Origin: Gammaproteobacteria bacterium
GTDB taxonomy: Bacteria > Gemmatimonadota > Gemmatimonadetes > Longimicrobiales > Gaopeijiaceae
Assembly (NCBI GenBank): GCA_009840525.1
Contig: VXNP01000090.1
Coordinates: 1 to 63,144, forward strand
Direction: 5' to 3'
DNA: 63,144 nucleotides
The number at the start of each line of letters is the position of its first letter. Positions within the stretch are counted from its first letter, which is position 1. The translations under genes were made by a program, and so were the position numbers. A model generated the notes under the pieces. That model did not search any database and was not told the DNA's origin. It was given only the letters and a program-made list of their open reading frames with translations. This document shows, one piece after another, positions 16,771-24,525 of this stretch.

Positions 16771-17814
16771 TCACGCGCCGCTCCCCGCATCGACGCGGAC
16801 CACTCCTTCCTCCACCACGAGTTCCTGAACGCGCTCCGCCTCGTCGAACAGGAAGGGCCAGCGGCCCGACGCCCCGTCCGCCAGCCGCACGCGCCGTATG
16901 CCGTCCAGCGAGAGGGGCCTGCCCGACTGAACGACGGCCGGACCCGTCGCCTCGTACATCCAGACCGCGCCGCCTCGCACCGAGGACACCCGGTAGCTGT
17001 CGTCCTCGATCTCCAGGGCCGCCCCCTCATCGATCCCGATCCCGACGAAGGAGCCCGAGCGGTCCTCAGCCAGCAGGCGCCCGAGGAACGCGAGCAACCG
17101 CCCCTCGCGGGAGCGTTCCGTGAAGTGGGAGTCCACGATCATGTTGCGAAGCTCGGGCTGGGGCATGCCGGATGGCCCGACGCTGACCGAGACACCCGCC
17201 GGGTCCGCGAGGGCTTCGGCCGATGTGACCGTACCGTGCCGGGCATCGAATGCGGCCTCGCCCATCGAAACCGCCCCCGCGCTGGTTCCGCCCATGGCCG
17301 CGCCGCGCTGCCCTGCCTCCCTGATGGCAACGTGGACCGATTGCGGCCATCGCCCCAGATAGTCCCACTGGCTTCCACCCGCGAGCCAGATCGCTTCCGC
17401 TCTGTCGAGGCGGCAGAGGACGCTGGGATGGTCCGCCAGCGGAGGGGTGTCGGTGCGGATCGTGGTCACCGAGGCCGGGTGCGGGCTGGGACTCAACTCG
17501 GCCGAGAAGTAGTCCGGATAGCTGGTCAGCGATCCCGTCGCGCGCAACACAACGATGTCGCCTCCGGCAGCCGCTTCCGCGAAGCGCCGGGCGGCGCCGT
17601 CCTCCTCCGGACCGCCTCCCATGAGCACCAGCCGCCGCACGGGAGACGGGGTAGCGTCGGCCCCGCTGCCCGTAAGGCCTCCGATCGTGGTGCCCGCGCC
17701 CGGTTCGGGGCAGCCCTCGCGCGGACCTTCCAGCGAGGTGATCAAGCCGGACTCGGCGCACGTTGCGAGGGCTGGCACGGCGGCCAGACTGACGAGCGCC
17801 ATCGCGATTCTCAC
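16771..17814 (-). CDS. Exported cyanophycinase-like S51 peptidase
   Basis: This 347-residue protein has the S51/cyanophycinase nucleophile elbow GGTSAGAVSMG (Ser178), the earlier LMGGGPEEDG and AIWLAGGSQWDYLG motifs, and a late GIGIDEGAALEIE. The first 20 residues form a signal peptide, perhaps a lipoprotein signal with Cys19 in ALATC, so it probably acts outside the cytoplasm. The family hydrolyses beta-aspartyl or related isopeptide bonds; cyanophycin itself need not be the substrate. GTG 17814 overlaps the stop of the upstream MerB-like gene as GTGA, so translation may depend on ribosomes finishing that gene. It converges with the aminotransferase gene across 9 bp. Confidence 0.85.
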   Translation of the reverse strand: MRIAMALVSLAAVPALATCAESGLITSLEGPREGCPEPGAGTTIGGLTGSGADATPSPVRRLVLMGGGPEEDGAARRFAEAAAGGDIVVLRATGSLTSYPDYFSAELSPSPHPASVTTIRTDTPPLADHPSVLCRLDRAEAIWLAGGSQWDYLGRWPQSVHVAIREAGQRGAAMGGTSAGAVSMGEAAFDARHGTVTSAEALADPAGVSVSVGPSGMPQPELRNMIVDSHFTERSREGRLLAFLGRLLAEDRSGSFVGIGIDEGAALEIEDDSYRVSSVRGGAVWMYEATGPAVVQSGRPLSLDGIRRVRLADGASGRWPFLFDEAERVQELVVEEGVVRVDAGSGA

Positions 17815-18497
17815 GACGTATGAAGCTGCCAGAAGGAGCCTTCGAGGCCCGCCTCCCGCAGGAGAGCCTGCTTCGACTCCGCCGAAGAGGGGCGCCAGTG
17901 GTCGTGGAGCCTGCCGGCATACCACCCCCGGCTCAGCTCTCCCAGCGTCTCGAGCGGCACCGTCGCGCCAAGGTCGACGCCCCGTGTAACCGCCCACCGG
18001 GCCGCATCCGCTTCCGACCGGAAGGCCACGATGTTGCGTCAGGTGAAGCCGATGTCGTCCCAGAAGTGCCGGGCCGGTACGGGGAAGCGGACTACGGCGC
18101 CATCTGCGGGTTCAACACGCCCGTCGGCAACCGACAGGTCGATGGGAGCACCGGACTGGGGACAGGTAGTCGGTGTCCGCCCGTCCACATCGAGGAGCAG
18201 CGGGATCGCGAGCGCGTCCCAGGCGCAGTTGGCCCAGTAGTCCGTCCGGGGGGTACGCACGCGGAAGGGCGTTTCCACGGCGGAAAAGGGATGGGCCATC
18301 CACACCTCGCCCGCCTCGTCCAGAACCAGAACGTGCGCGTCTGCCAGGAACGCGAGAGCTTGATCCACTTCGCCCGCCGCCGCGCCCAGTCCCTCCCCCA
18401 GTTCCGCACGACCGGGGACGAGCCCCGAATCGCGGATGCGCCGGTACAGATGGCCGCGCAAGCGCCACGCGAGGGCATCATCCCGGCTTTTCTTCAC
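17811..18497 (-). CDS. MerB-like (alkylmercury lyase family) protein with in-frame UGA at the catalytic Cys: candidate selenoprotein
   Basis: Reading from GTG 18497, residues 1-152 and a further 75 residues after an in-frame UGA (18041-18039) form one continuous alkylmercury lyase-family protein of 228 residues. The active-site pattern of MerB (in E. coli plasmid MerB, Cys96, Asp99 and Cys159) is seen as NCAWD with Cys91 and Asp94, and as FWDDIGFT-U-RNIVAFRSE, where the UGA falls exactly where the second catalytic Cys is expected. The sequence after the UGA keeps family character (FRSEADAARW) and ends in GTGA overlap with the next gene. A hairpin suited to be a SECIS lies just after the UGA. 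MerB cleaves carbon-mercury bonds by protonolysis; homologues without mer genes nearby may act on other substrates. Alternatives are a nonsense mutation or a sequencing error (TGC or TGT to TGA). No SelA/B/C/D gene is in this window. Confidence 0.78.
18005..18041 (-). promoter_or_regulatory. Candidate bacterial SECIS element after the UGA codon
   Basis: On the minus strand the UGA (18041-18039) is followed 19 nt later by the apical loop GGTC, closed by a perfect 5-bp stem CTTCC/GGAAG (18011-18024). A second helix CATC/GATG (18030-18033 with 18005-18008) extends it below a 5/2-nt internal loop. A G in the apical loop about 20 nt after the UGA is what bacterial SelB-dependent SECIS elements require. 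The structure was found by eye; folding energy was not computed. Confidence 0.6.
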
Positions 18498-18680
18498 GCG
18501 CCACCCCCTCGGATTGCCGAGCTGCCCGCCTCTGCCGTCACCCGGGCACCATGGCGAGCCGCCACTGGAACGTCCAGCCCGGTCAGAACCCGTTGCAGCC
18601 CGCCCATCCTGCGGCTAGGCTTTTCCGAGCAGGCAACCTGGCGCACACCCGGCGGACGTGAGAGGAGGTCGCACACGATC

Positions 18681-19136
18681 ATGACGCAGCCATGGCGACG
18701 ATGCCTTGCGGCAGCGGTACTCATGCTGTCCGGCGCTGCATGCGGCGACGATGAGCCGACCGGACCCATTCCCGATGTCGCGGGCACCTACACCGGATCG
18801 TTTATCGTCCAGTTCCTGCTGAACCAGCAGGGTATACAGGGGTCGATGCAGGTCGTCGTCGCACAGGCCGGGGAGAGCGTGACGATTACCGGCGAGATCC
18901 AGGCTGCCGGCGGCGCGGCCGAGATTCCGTCCGTCACAGGAACACTGGACGCCACCGGATTCCTCGAGTTGACCGGTGGAGGCTTCTCCGCCTCGGTCAA
19001 CGAGGAGTTCTGCGGTCCCACCAGAACGCTCAGTTCGACCGTGAGATTCTTCGGCAGAAGCGCGGAGGTTTCCGAGCATGCCGACACCGACTTCTGCGGG
19101 CGCGTAATCCTCTCGGGCTCGCTGGCCCGTCAATAA
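18681..19136 (+). CDS. Small lipoprotein of unknown function
   Basis: This 151-residue protein begins with a type II signal peptide (MTQPWRRCLAAA, then VLMLSGAAC, the lipidated Cys at 21), followed by GDDEPTGPIPDVAGTYTG and beta-rich sequence. The GxYxG-type start after the lipobox and the repeated short strands suggest a small lipocalin-like or beta-barrel fold, common in Gemmatimonadota surface lipoproteins, but no function is assigned. AGAGGAGG lies 13 nt before the ATG. It is divergent from the MerB-like gene (183-bp gap) and 16 bp upstream of the epimerase gene, probably as one transcript. Confidence 0.8.
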   Translation: MTQPWRRCLAAAVLMLSGAACGDDEPTGPIPDVAGTYTGSFIVQFLLNQQGIQGSMQVVVAQAGESVTITGEIQAAGGAAEIPSVTGTLDATGFLELTGGGFSASVNEEFCGPTRTLSSTVRFFGRSAEVSEHADTDFCGRVILSGSLARQ

Positions 19137-19152
19137 CCAGGGAGAACACACC

Positions 19153-20337
19153 ATGAACCCGACGCGACGGGACTTCCTGCGCGCAGCCGGAATCGCCGGG
19201 GTAGGGCTGGGACTCGGGCTGGGCGCCCCCGGAATCGGCCTCGCCTCCACCAACGGTACCCCCAGGCGTCGAGCCGGCGACGACTCCGGCCGGCAGCCCC
19301 AGCAGGCCCCCACGCCCAGGAGGCTCCTCATCCTGGGCGGCACCGGCTTCATCGGGCCGCACATGGTTCGCTACGCGGTGGAGCGCGGACACGAGGTGAC
19401 CATCTTCACGCGAGGCCGCGCGCAGGCTGACCTTCCCGACGTGGAGCATCTCATCGGCGACCGCGCCGGGGACCTCGCCGCCCTCGAGGGGCGCAACTGG
19501 GATGTCGTGCTCGACAACAACACGCAGAACTATCGCTGGGCGCAGTTGAGCACGGAACTGCTGCGGGACGCCGCCGAGCAGTACATCTTCGTCTCCTCGA
19601 TTTCGGCCTATATCAGCCCCGGGCTCGCTTACGAGCACAAGGACCGCGTCCTCTACGAGCATCTCATCAACGAGGACTCGGAGCGCTTCACACCCCCCGA
19701 CGGCTGGCAGGACGGGGATGAAGCCCACTACGGCCTCATGAAGGCGCTGAGCGAGGACATCGCCCACGCCGCCTTCCCGGGGCGCGCCACCATCGTGCGC
19801 CCGGGCCTGATCGTGGGACCCGGCGACCGGACCGACCGCTTCACCTACTGGCCGCTGCGCATCTTCGACGGCGGCGAGGTGCTCGCCCCCGGCAACCCGG
19901 AGCACGCCAACCAGATCATCGACCAGCGCGACATCACCGAATGGATCGTGCGCCTGGCCGAGGACGGCGTCGCCGGCGACTTCAACGCCACCGGTCCCGC
20001 CTCCCGCATGTCGATGGCCGAGATGCTCTACGGCATTCGCGCGGCCACCTCGATCCCGGTCGAGTTCACCTGGGTCCCGGAGGACTTCCTGGAGGCGCAG
20101 GGCGTGAGGCCCTTCGGCCAATTGCCCGCATGGGCGCCCGGAAGCGATCTGATGTTCGTGGACATCGACCGCGCGCTCGCGGCCGGCCTCACCTTCCGCC
20201 CGCTGGCGGTGACCAGCCGCGACACGGTGGACTGGGACGGGACGCGTCCCGAGGACGAGCGCCTCAACCGGCGCGCCGGGATAAGCCGAGAGCGGGAGCG
20301 GGAGGTTCTGGATGCGTGGAGGGCGGCCGGCGCTTAG
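19153..20337 (+). CDS. Tat-exported NAD-dependent epimerase/dehydratase
   Basis: This 394-residue protein starts with a Tat signal (MNPTRRDFLRAAGIAG, then a Gly/Leu-rich stretch). The mature part is an extended SDR: nucleotide-binding LGGTGFIGPHMV (GGTGFIG at 62-68) and catalytic YGLMK with Tyr193 and Lys197, followed by RPGLIVGPGDRTDRF. Export by Tat fits a cofactor-bound oxidoreductase folded in the cytoplasm. Similar proteins are annotated as epimerases or as CSP41-like; the sugar or other substrate is unknown. An AGGGAGAA ribosome site precedes the ATG. It follows the small lipoprotein gene and converges with a secreted hypothetical gene. Confidence 0.87.
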   Translation: MNPTRRDFLRAAGIAGVGLGLGLGAPGIGLASTNGTPRRRAGDDSGRQPQQAPTPRRLLILGGTGFIGPHMVRYAVERGHEVTIFTRGRAQADLPDVEHLIGDRAGDLAALEGRNWDVVLDNNTQNYRWAQLSTELLRDAAEQYIFVSSISAYISPGLAYEHKDRVLYEHLINEDSERFTPPDGWQDGDEAHYGLMKALSEDIAHAAFPGRATIVRPGLIVGPGDRTDRFTYWPLRIFDGGEVLAPGNPEHANQIIDQRDITEWIVRLAEDGVAGDFNATGPASRMSMAEMLYGIRAATSIPVEFTWVPEDFLEAQGVRPFGQLPAWAPGSDLMFVDIDRALAAGLTFRPLAVTSRDTVDWDGTRPEDERLNRRAGISREREREVLDAWRAAGA

Positions 20338-20346
20338 GCGGGACCG

Positions 20347-20982
20347 CTAACAGAGCGCCCGCTCGTCGCTGGCCACCTGATCCAGCCGTTGGGCGCGCGC
20401 GCTATCGCCGAGAGCCAGAGCCGCGATGATCCCTCGCCTCGCCAGGGCCGGCCCGAAGCACCTGGCTTCCAGCTGATCCACGAAGGCGTCCACCTGCGCC
20501 CGGTATTCGCCGGAGCGCCAGGCCTCAGCCCAGATCCCGAGCGGCTCCATGAGCTCGGCCACCCTTGGCGCATAGAGGTCCGCGAGCTCCTGCGACTCGT
20601 GCGAGAGCAACTCGATGGCCCAGGTGGCGTCGTAGTGATTCGACAGGAGAAGCGCCACGGAGTAGAACTCGGCGCTCGCGCAGTCCTGCGGCACGCAGGT
20701 CGCAACCACCACCACCGACAGCGCATCCGGCTGCGCGGTGGCGAGCAGGTTGAGGCCCATCCGGCGTCCGAGCGACTCCTGAAACGCCGCTTCCAGCACG
20801 CGATTGGCGGTGGGATCGTCGAAGGCGAGGACGACGTCGATGCCCGCCAGATGCTCGAAGCCCATTCCCGGCTCCTGGGCCAGGGCAACGCGCGGCACGC
20901 CCAGGGCGAAGCCGCACAGGAGAAGGAACCCTGACGTGGACAAAGACGAAGTGCACGTCATCGACCTGGAATCGCAGTTCAT
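20347..20982 (-). CDS. Secreted protein of unknown function
   Basis: This 211-residue protein is not recognised. It has an N-terminal signal peptide (MNCDSRSMTC, then a hydrophobic run ending near PRVALAQEP). The mature part is rich in Ala, Leu and Glu, looks helical, and contains four cysteines (in ATCVPQDC, EARCFG and the terminal DERALC) that could form disulfides. ATG 20982 is preferred because AGGAAC lies about 7 nt upstream; ATG 20961 is an alternative. It converges with the epimerase gene (9-bp gap) and diverges from the penicillin acylase gene. Confidence 0.7.
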   Translation of the reverse strand: MNCDSRSMTCTSSLSTSGFLLLCGFALGVPRVALAQEPGMGFEHLAGIDVVLAFDDPTANRVLEAAFQESLGRRMGLNLLATAQPDALSVVVVATCVPQDCASAEFYSVALLLSNHYDATWAIELLSHESQELADLYAPRVAELMEPLGIWAEAWRSGEYRAQVDAFVDQLEARCFGPALARRGIIAALALGDSARAQRLDQVASDERALC

Positions 20983-21083
20983 CGATTGTTCCTGTTTGCG
21001 TGGACCCGGTTCCGTCCCGAAGCTAGTACCCTGCGCGAGTTCCGGCACCGCGTCCAGCCGCAACACTTCCCCTGGAGAACCCC

Positions 21084-23390
21084 ATGCGCCCCATCCGTAT
21101 CTCCGGATTCGCCCGGCACCCGGGCATTGCCGCCGCCTCACTCGGCTTCCTGGCCTTCATCTGCGCGTGCGCGGATGGGCCCACCGCGAGCTTCGAAGAG
21201 CTGGCCCGCGCGCAGCTGCCACAGATCGACGGACGTATCGAAGTTCCGGGACTCGAGGCCGAAGTCGAGGTGCTGCGCGATCCCTGGGGCATCCCCCACA
21301 TCTACGCCTCGGGCCTCGACGACCTCTTCTTCGCGCAGGGCTTCGTCCAGGCGCAGGATCGCCTCTGGCAGATGGAGATGTACCGGAGGGCCGGCGAGGG
21401 GCGGCTGAGCGAGGTGCTGGGCGAGGAGGCGCTGCAGCACGACCGCGTCGCGCGCCTGCTCATGTTCCGGGGCCCGTTCGATGACGCCGAGTTCACCACC
21501 TACCACCCGGAGGGTCGGCGCATCCTGGAGGCCTTCGCGTCGGGCATCAATGCCTATATCGATCATGCGACGGCGGCCGGGGAGCTGCCCGCGGAGTTTC
21601 TGCTCACGGGTCTCGAGCCCGAATACTGGAGCGCCGAGACGCCTCTGCTGCGCATGCAGACGGCGATGCCGGTGGCGGATGTGCGGCGGGAGCTGCAGCT
21701 GGCGCTGCGCGTCGCCGAGTTGGGCGCGGAGGAGGCCAACCGCCAGGCGAATCCGACCCCGTGGCGGGAGCTGGCCGTTCCGGGCGGCGTCGACATGTCG
21801 CTGATCTCGGGCGAGGTGCTGGGGGGCGTGACGGGGTTCCGCAACGCGATGAGCAGCCCGCCCCTGGTCGCGCCCTACGACGGCTGGACCGGGTCGGAGA
21901 TGGCGCTCAACCTTGGCGCCCGCGAGACCTCCCCGGGGAGCAACAACTGGGCGATCCACGGGAGCCGCACCGCGAGCGGCCACGCGATCGTCGCCAACGA
22001 CCCCCATCGCGGCGTAACCAACCCGTCGCTCCGCTACGTCGTTCACCTGGACGCACCCGGCTGGACCACCATCGGCTCGACCGAGCCGGTGCTTCCCGGG
22101 GTGGCCATCGGGCACAACGGGCGCATCGCGTGGGGGCTCACCATCGTCGGCACCGACCAGTCCGACGTGTACGTCGAACAGGTGAACCCGGACAACCCGA
22201 AGGAGGTGCGCTGGGGCGACGGCTGGGAGGAGCTGCGCACCATCACCGAAACCGTCCAGGTCAGGGACGGCGAGCCCGTGACCCTGGAACTCGAGTTCTC
22301 CCGGCACGGCCCGATCTTCCACCGGGATCCCGGGAACCACCTCGCCTACGCCATGCGCTCGACGATGCACGAACCGGGAACCACGGGATACCTGGCCGGT
22401 CTGCGGCTCAACGTGGTCTCCGACTGCAGCGCGTTCCTCGAGGAAATGCGCTACTGGCTGGCTCCGACGGAGAACATGATCTGCGGCGACGCGGACGGGA
22501 ACATCGCCTGGCAGGCCGCCGCGCTCTCGCCGAGCCGCCCCAACTGGCACGGGCGCCTTCCGGTGCCCGGGACCGGGGAATACGAATGGGACGGATTCCG
22601 CGATGATCTGCCCACCGAATACAACCCGGAGCGCGGCTGGGTGGGGACCGCCAACCACGACATCCATCCCCCGGGCTATGACCCTCCGCTCTTCTTCAAG
22701 ACGGCCGGCCCCTTCGCCCGCTTCGCGCGCGTGCAGGAGGTGTTGAACGCGGGCAGCGACTTCACGCCCGAGGACTCGCGGGCGCTTCAGCAGGACGCCT
22801 ATTCGGCGTCGGGCGCCGCCCACGCGGCCCTCTTCGGCGGGTGGATGGCAGGCGACGCGGCAGTGGAGCCCTACCGGGCCGAACTCGCGGCCTGGAACGG
22901 GGTGTTCTACCGGGACAGCCGGGCGGCTGCGATCTACCGCCGTATCGACGGGGACGTGCTCGACCAGGCGGGGGGCGACGGGGGCGGGGACTCAGCAGCC
23001 GCACTGGAGGCGGCTCTCGCCGCAGCCCTGGACCAGATCGCGCGCGACCAGGGCGACGATCCCGCAGGGTGGCGCTGGGGACGCGACCACACGAACGAGT
23101 TCCCGCACGCGCTGGTGACCGCCTACGACCTGCCGTCGGCGGAGCGCTCCGGGGGCGCGGGCACGGTGGCGGCTACGGGGGCCACCTACCGCCACATCGT
23201 CGACTTCGCCGACCTGGACGGGTCGCTGTTCACCAACGCGCCCGGGCAGTCGGGCCGGCCGGGAAGCCCCTATTACGGCAACCTCACCGAGGACTGGGCC
23301 AATCAGGACTACTTCCCGATGCTGTTCTCACGCGAAGCCGTGGAGGCGCAGGCCGAGAACCGGCTGGTGCTCGCGCCGGGAGGGTCGTAG
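21084..23390 (+). CDS. Penicillin acylase-family Ntn-hydrolase
   Basis: This 768-residue exported precursor has a signal sequence (hydrophobic to about Cys29, possibly a lipoprotein), an alpha-chain region with LRDPWGIPHIYA at 65-76 and FVQAQDRLWQMEMYRR at 87-102, and the autocatalytic cleavage site before Ser286 in SPGSNNWAIHGSRTASG. Downstream NDPHRG and the beta-chain residues FSRHGPIF and TANHDIHPPG are present. The family hydrolyses amide bonds of beta-lactams, N-acyl homoserine lactones or acyl amino acids; which one is not evident. Gly-Ser-Asn-Asn-Trp is fully conserved, so self-processing is expected. The gene stands alone, divergent from the secreted hypothetical. Confidence 0.93.
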   Translation: MRPIRISGFARHPGIAAASLGFLAFICACADGPTASFEELARAQLPQIDGRIEVPGLEAEVEVLRDPWGIPHIYASGLDDLFFAQGFVQAQDRLWQMEMYRRAGEGRLSEVLGEEALQHDRVARLLMFRGPFDDAEFTTYHPEGRRILEAFASGINAYIDHATAAGELPAEFLLTGLEPEYWSAETPLLRMQTAMPVADVRRELQLALRVAELGAEEANRQANPTPWRELAVPGGVDMSLISGEVLGGVTGFRNAMSSPPLVAPYDGWTGSEMALNLGARETSPGSNNWAIHGSRTASGHAIVANDPHRGVTNPSLRYVVHLDAPGWTTIGSTEPVLPGVAIGHNGRIAWGLTIVGTDQSDVYVEQVNPDNPKEVRWGDGWEELRTITETVQVRDGEPVTLELEFSRHGPIFHRDPGNHLAYAMRSTMHEPGTTGYLAGLRLNVVSDCSAFLEEMRYWLAPTENMICGDADGNIAWQAAALSPSRPNWHGRLPVPGTGEYEWDGFRDDLPTEYNPERGWVGTANHDIHPPGYDPPLFFKTAGPFARFARVQEVLNAGSDFTPEDSRALQQDAYSASGAAHAALFGGWMAGDAAVEPYRAELAAWNGVFYRDSRAAAIYRRIDGDVLDQAGGDGGGDSAAALEAALAAALDQIARDQGDDPAGWRWGRDHTNEFPHALVTAYDLPSAERSGGAGTVAATGATYRHIVDFADLDGSLFTNAPGQSGRPGSPYYGNLTEDWANQDYFPMLFSREAVEAQAENRLVLAPGGS

Positions 23391-23454
23391 ACCAGATAGT
23401 TTCCAGCAGATGTCAGTGTAGTTGTCAGTAGATGTCAGGACCGGGCAAAGCGCG

Positions 23455-24375
23455 TCAGTCCCGCCCCATCCAGTCGATGTCGGACAGATGAGCCAGCGCG
23501 AGTTGGAGCGCGTGGGTTCCCCTGTGTCCCTTACCCTGCGCGCGAAGGGCGTTATACAGCTGGTGCGCCAGCGCCAGTCCCGGAAGCGCCAGCTTCATGC
23601 GGCCCGCCTCGGCGAGGGCAATCTCCATGTCCTTGACGAAGTGCTCGACGAAGAACCCGGGATCGAAGTCGTTGGCGATCACGCGCGGACCGTAGTTGGA
23701 GAGCGACCAGCTGCCTGCGGCCCCGGGAGCCACCGACTTCATCACCGTCTCCAGATCGAGCCCTGACCTGTAGGCGTAGAGCAGTCCCTCGCACATCCCG
23801 ATCATCAGCGGGCCGATCAGAACCTGGTTGACCATCTTGGTGTGCTGTCCCGCCCCGGGCCCTCCCTGACGCACGATGGCCTTCCCCATCGCCCGCCAGC
23901 ACGGATCCAGTGCCTCCACCACGTCCTCGTCGCCCCCGATCATGATCGACAGGCGGCCCTCGCGGGCCCCGATGTCGCCACCCGACACGGGGGCGTCGAC
24001 GCTGGCCACCCCCTTCGCGCGGGCGGCCTCGTAGATCTCGACCGCGAGCGAAGGCTCGCTGGTGGTCATGTCCACGAGGACGTTTCCGGGCTCGCATCCC
24101 GCCAGGGCGCCGTCCTTGCCCAGGATCACCTCGCGCACGTCGCGCGGGAAGCCGACGATGCTGAAGATCACGTCGCTCTGCTCGGCCACGGCCCGGGGGC
24201 TGTCCGCCCACACCGCGCCCTTCTCGAGCACCGAGGCCGCCGTGGAGCGCGTGCGTGTGAAGACCGTCGCTTCGAACCCGTGGTCCATGACGTGCGCGCA
24301 CATGCTGCGGCCCATGACGCCCAGCCCGATCCAGCCGATGCGGGTCCTGCCCGGTTGAATGTCGAGATCAGCCAT
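23455..24375 (-). CDS. 3-hydroxyisobutyrate dehydrogenase-family oxidoreductase
   Basis: This 306-residue beta-hydroxyacid dehydrogenase has the NAD(P) motif GLGVMGRSM (17-25), substrate-binding [14 protein letters not shown] (127-140) and catalytic Lys180 in GQHTKMVNQ. The family oxidises 3-hydroxyisobutyrate, tartronate semialdehyde or related acids. Because mmsA and a beta-amino acid transaminase lie about 7 kb away, 3-hydroxyisobutyrate is a reasonable but unproven substrate. ATG 24375 is chosen; a longer in-frame start at 24447 reads through a His/Pro-rich stretch without family similarity. It is divergent from the amidase gene. Confidence 0.88.
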   Translation of the reverse strand: MADLDIQPGRTRIGWIGLGVMGRSMCAHVMDHGFEATVFTRTRSTAASVLEKGAVWADSPRAVAEQSDVIFSIVGFPRDVREVILGKDGALAGCEPGNVLVDMTTSEPSLAVEIYEAARAKGVASVDAPVSGGDIGAREGRLSIMIGGDEDVVEALDPCWRAMGKAIVRQGGPGAGQHTKMVNQVLIGPLMIGMCEGLLYAYRSGLDLETVMKSVAPGAAGSWSLSNYGPRVIANDFDPGFFVEHFVKDMEIALAEAGRMKLALPGLALAHQLYNALRAQGKGHRGTHALQLALAHLSDIDWMGRD

Positions 24376-24525
24376 GTTTCCGTCTCTGCCATGTTGTGGA
24401 GGATGCGTGATGGACACGATAGTGTTGGAGCCGGATGCCCGGGGCAATCACAAGCGCCTCGCGGAACCGGCAATCTCCGCTTCCACCCCCTTCTTCCACC
24501 GACGCGAACCCGCCGGAGAACGCTG

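Noticed and set aside
17811-18497. Reading the MerB-like locus as two separate short genes
   Set aside because: The pieces align to one family protein across the UGA, and the second has no plausible start of its own before conserved residues. One protein with a recoded UGA (or a nonsense mutation) explains it better.
23391-23454. Short repeats of TGTCAG between the acylase and the dehydrogenase
   Set aside because: Three imperfect copies in about 35 bp, no symmetry or clear placement; too weak to call an operator or array.
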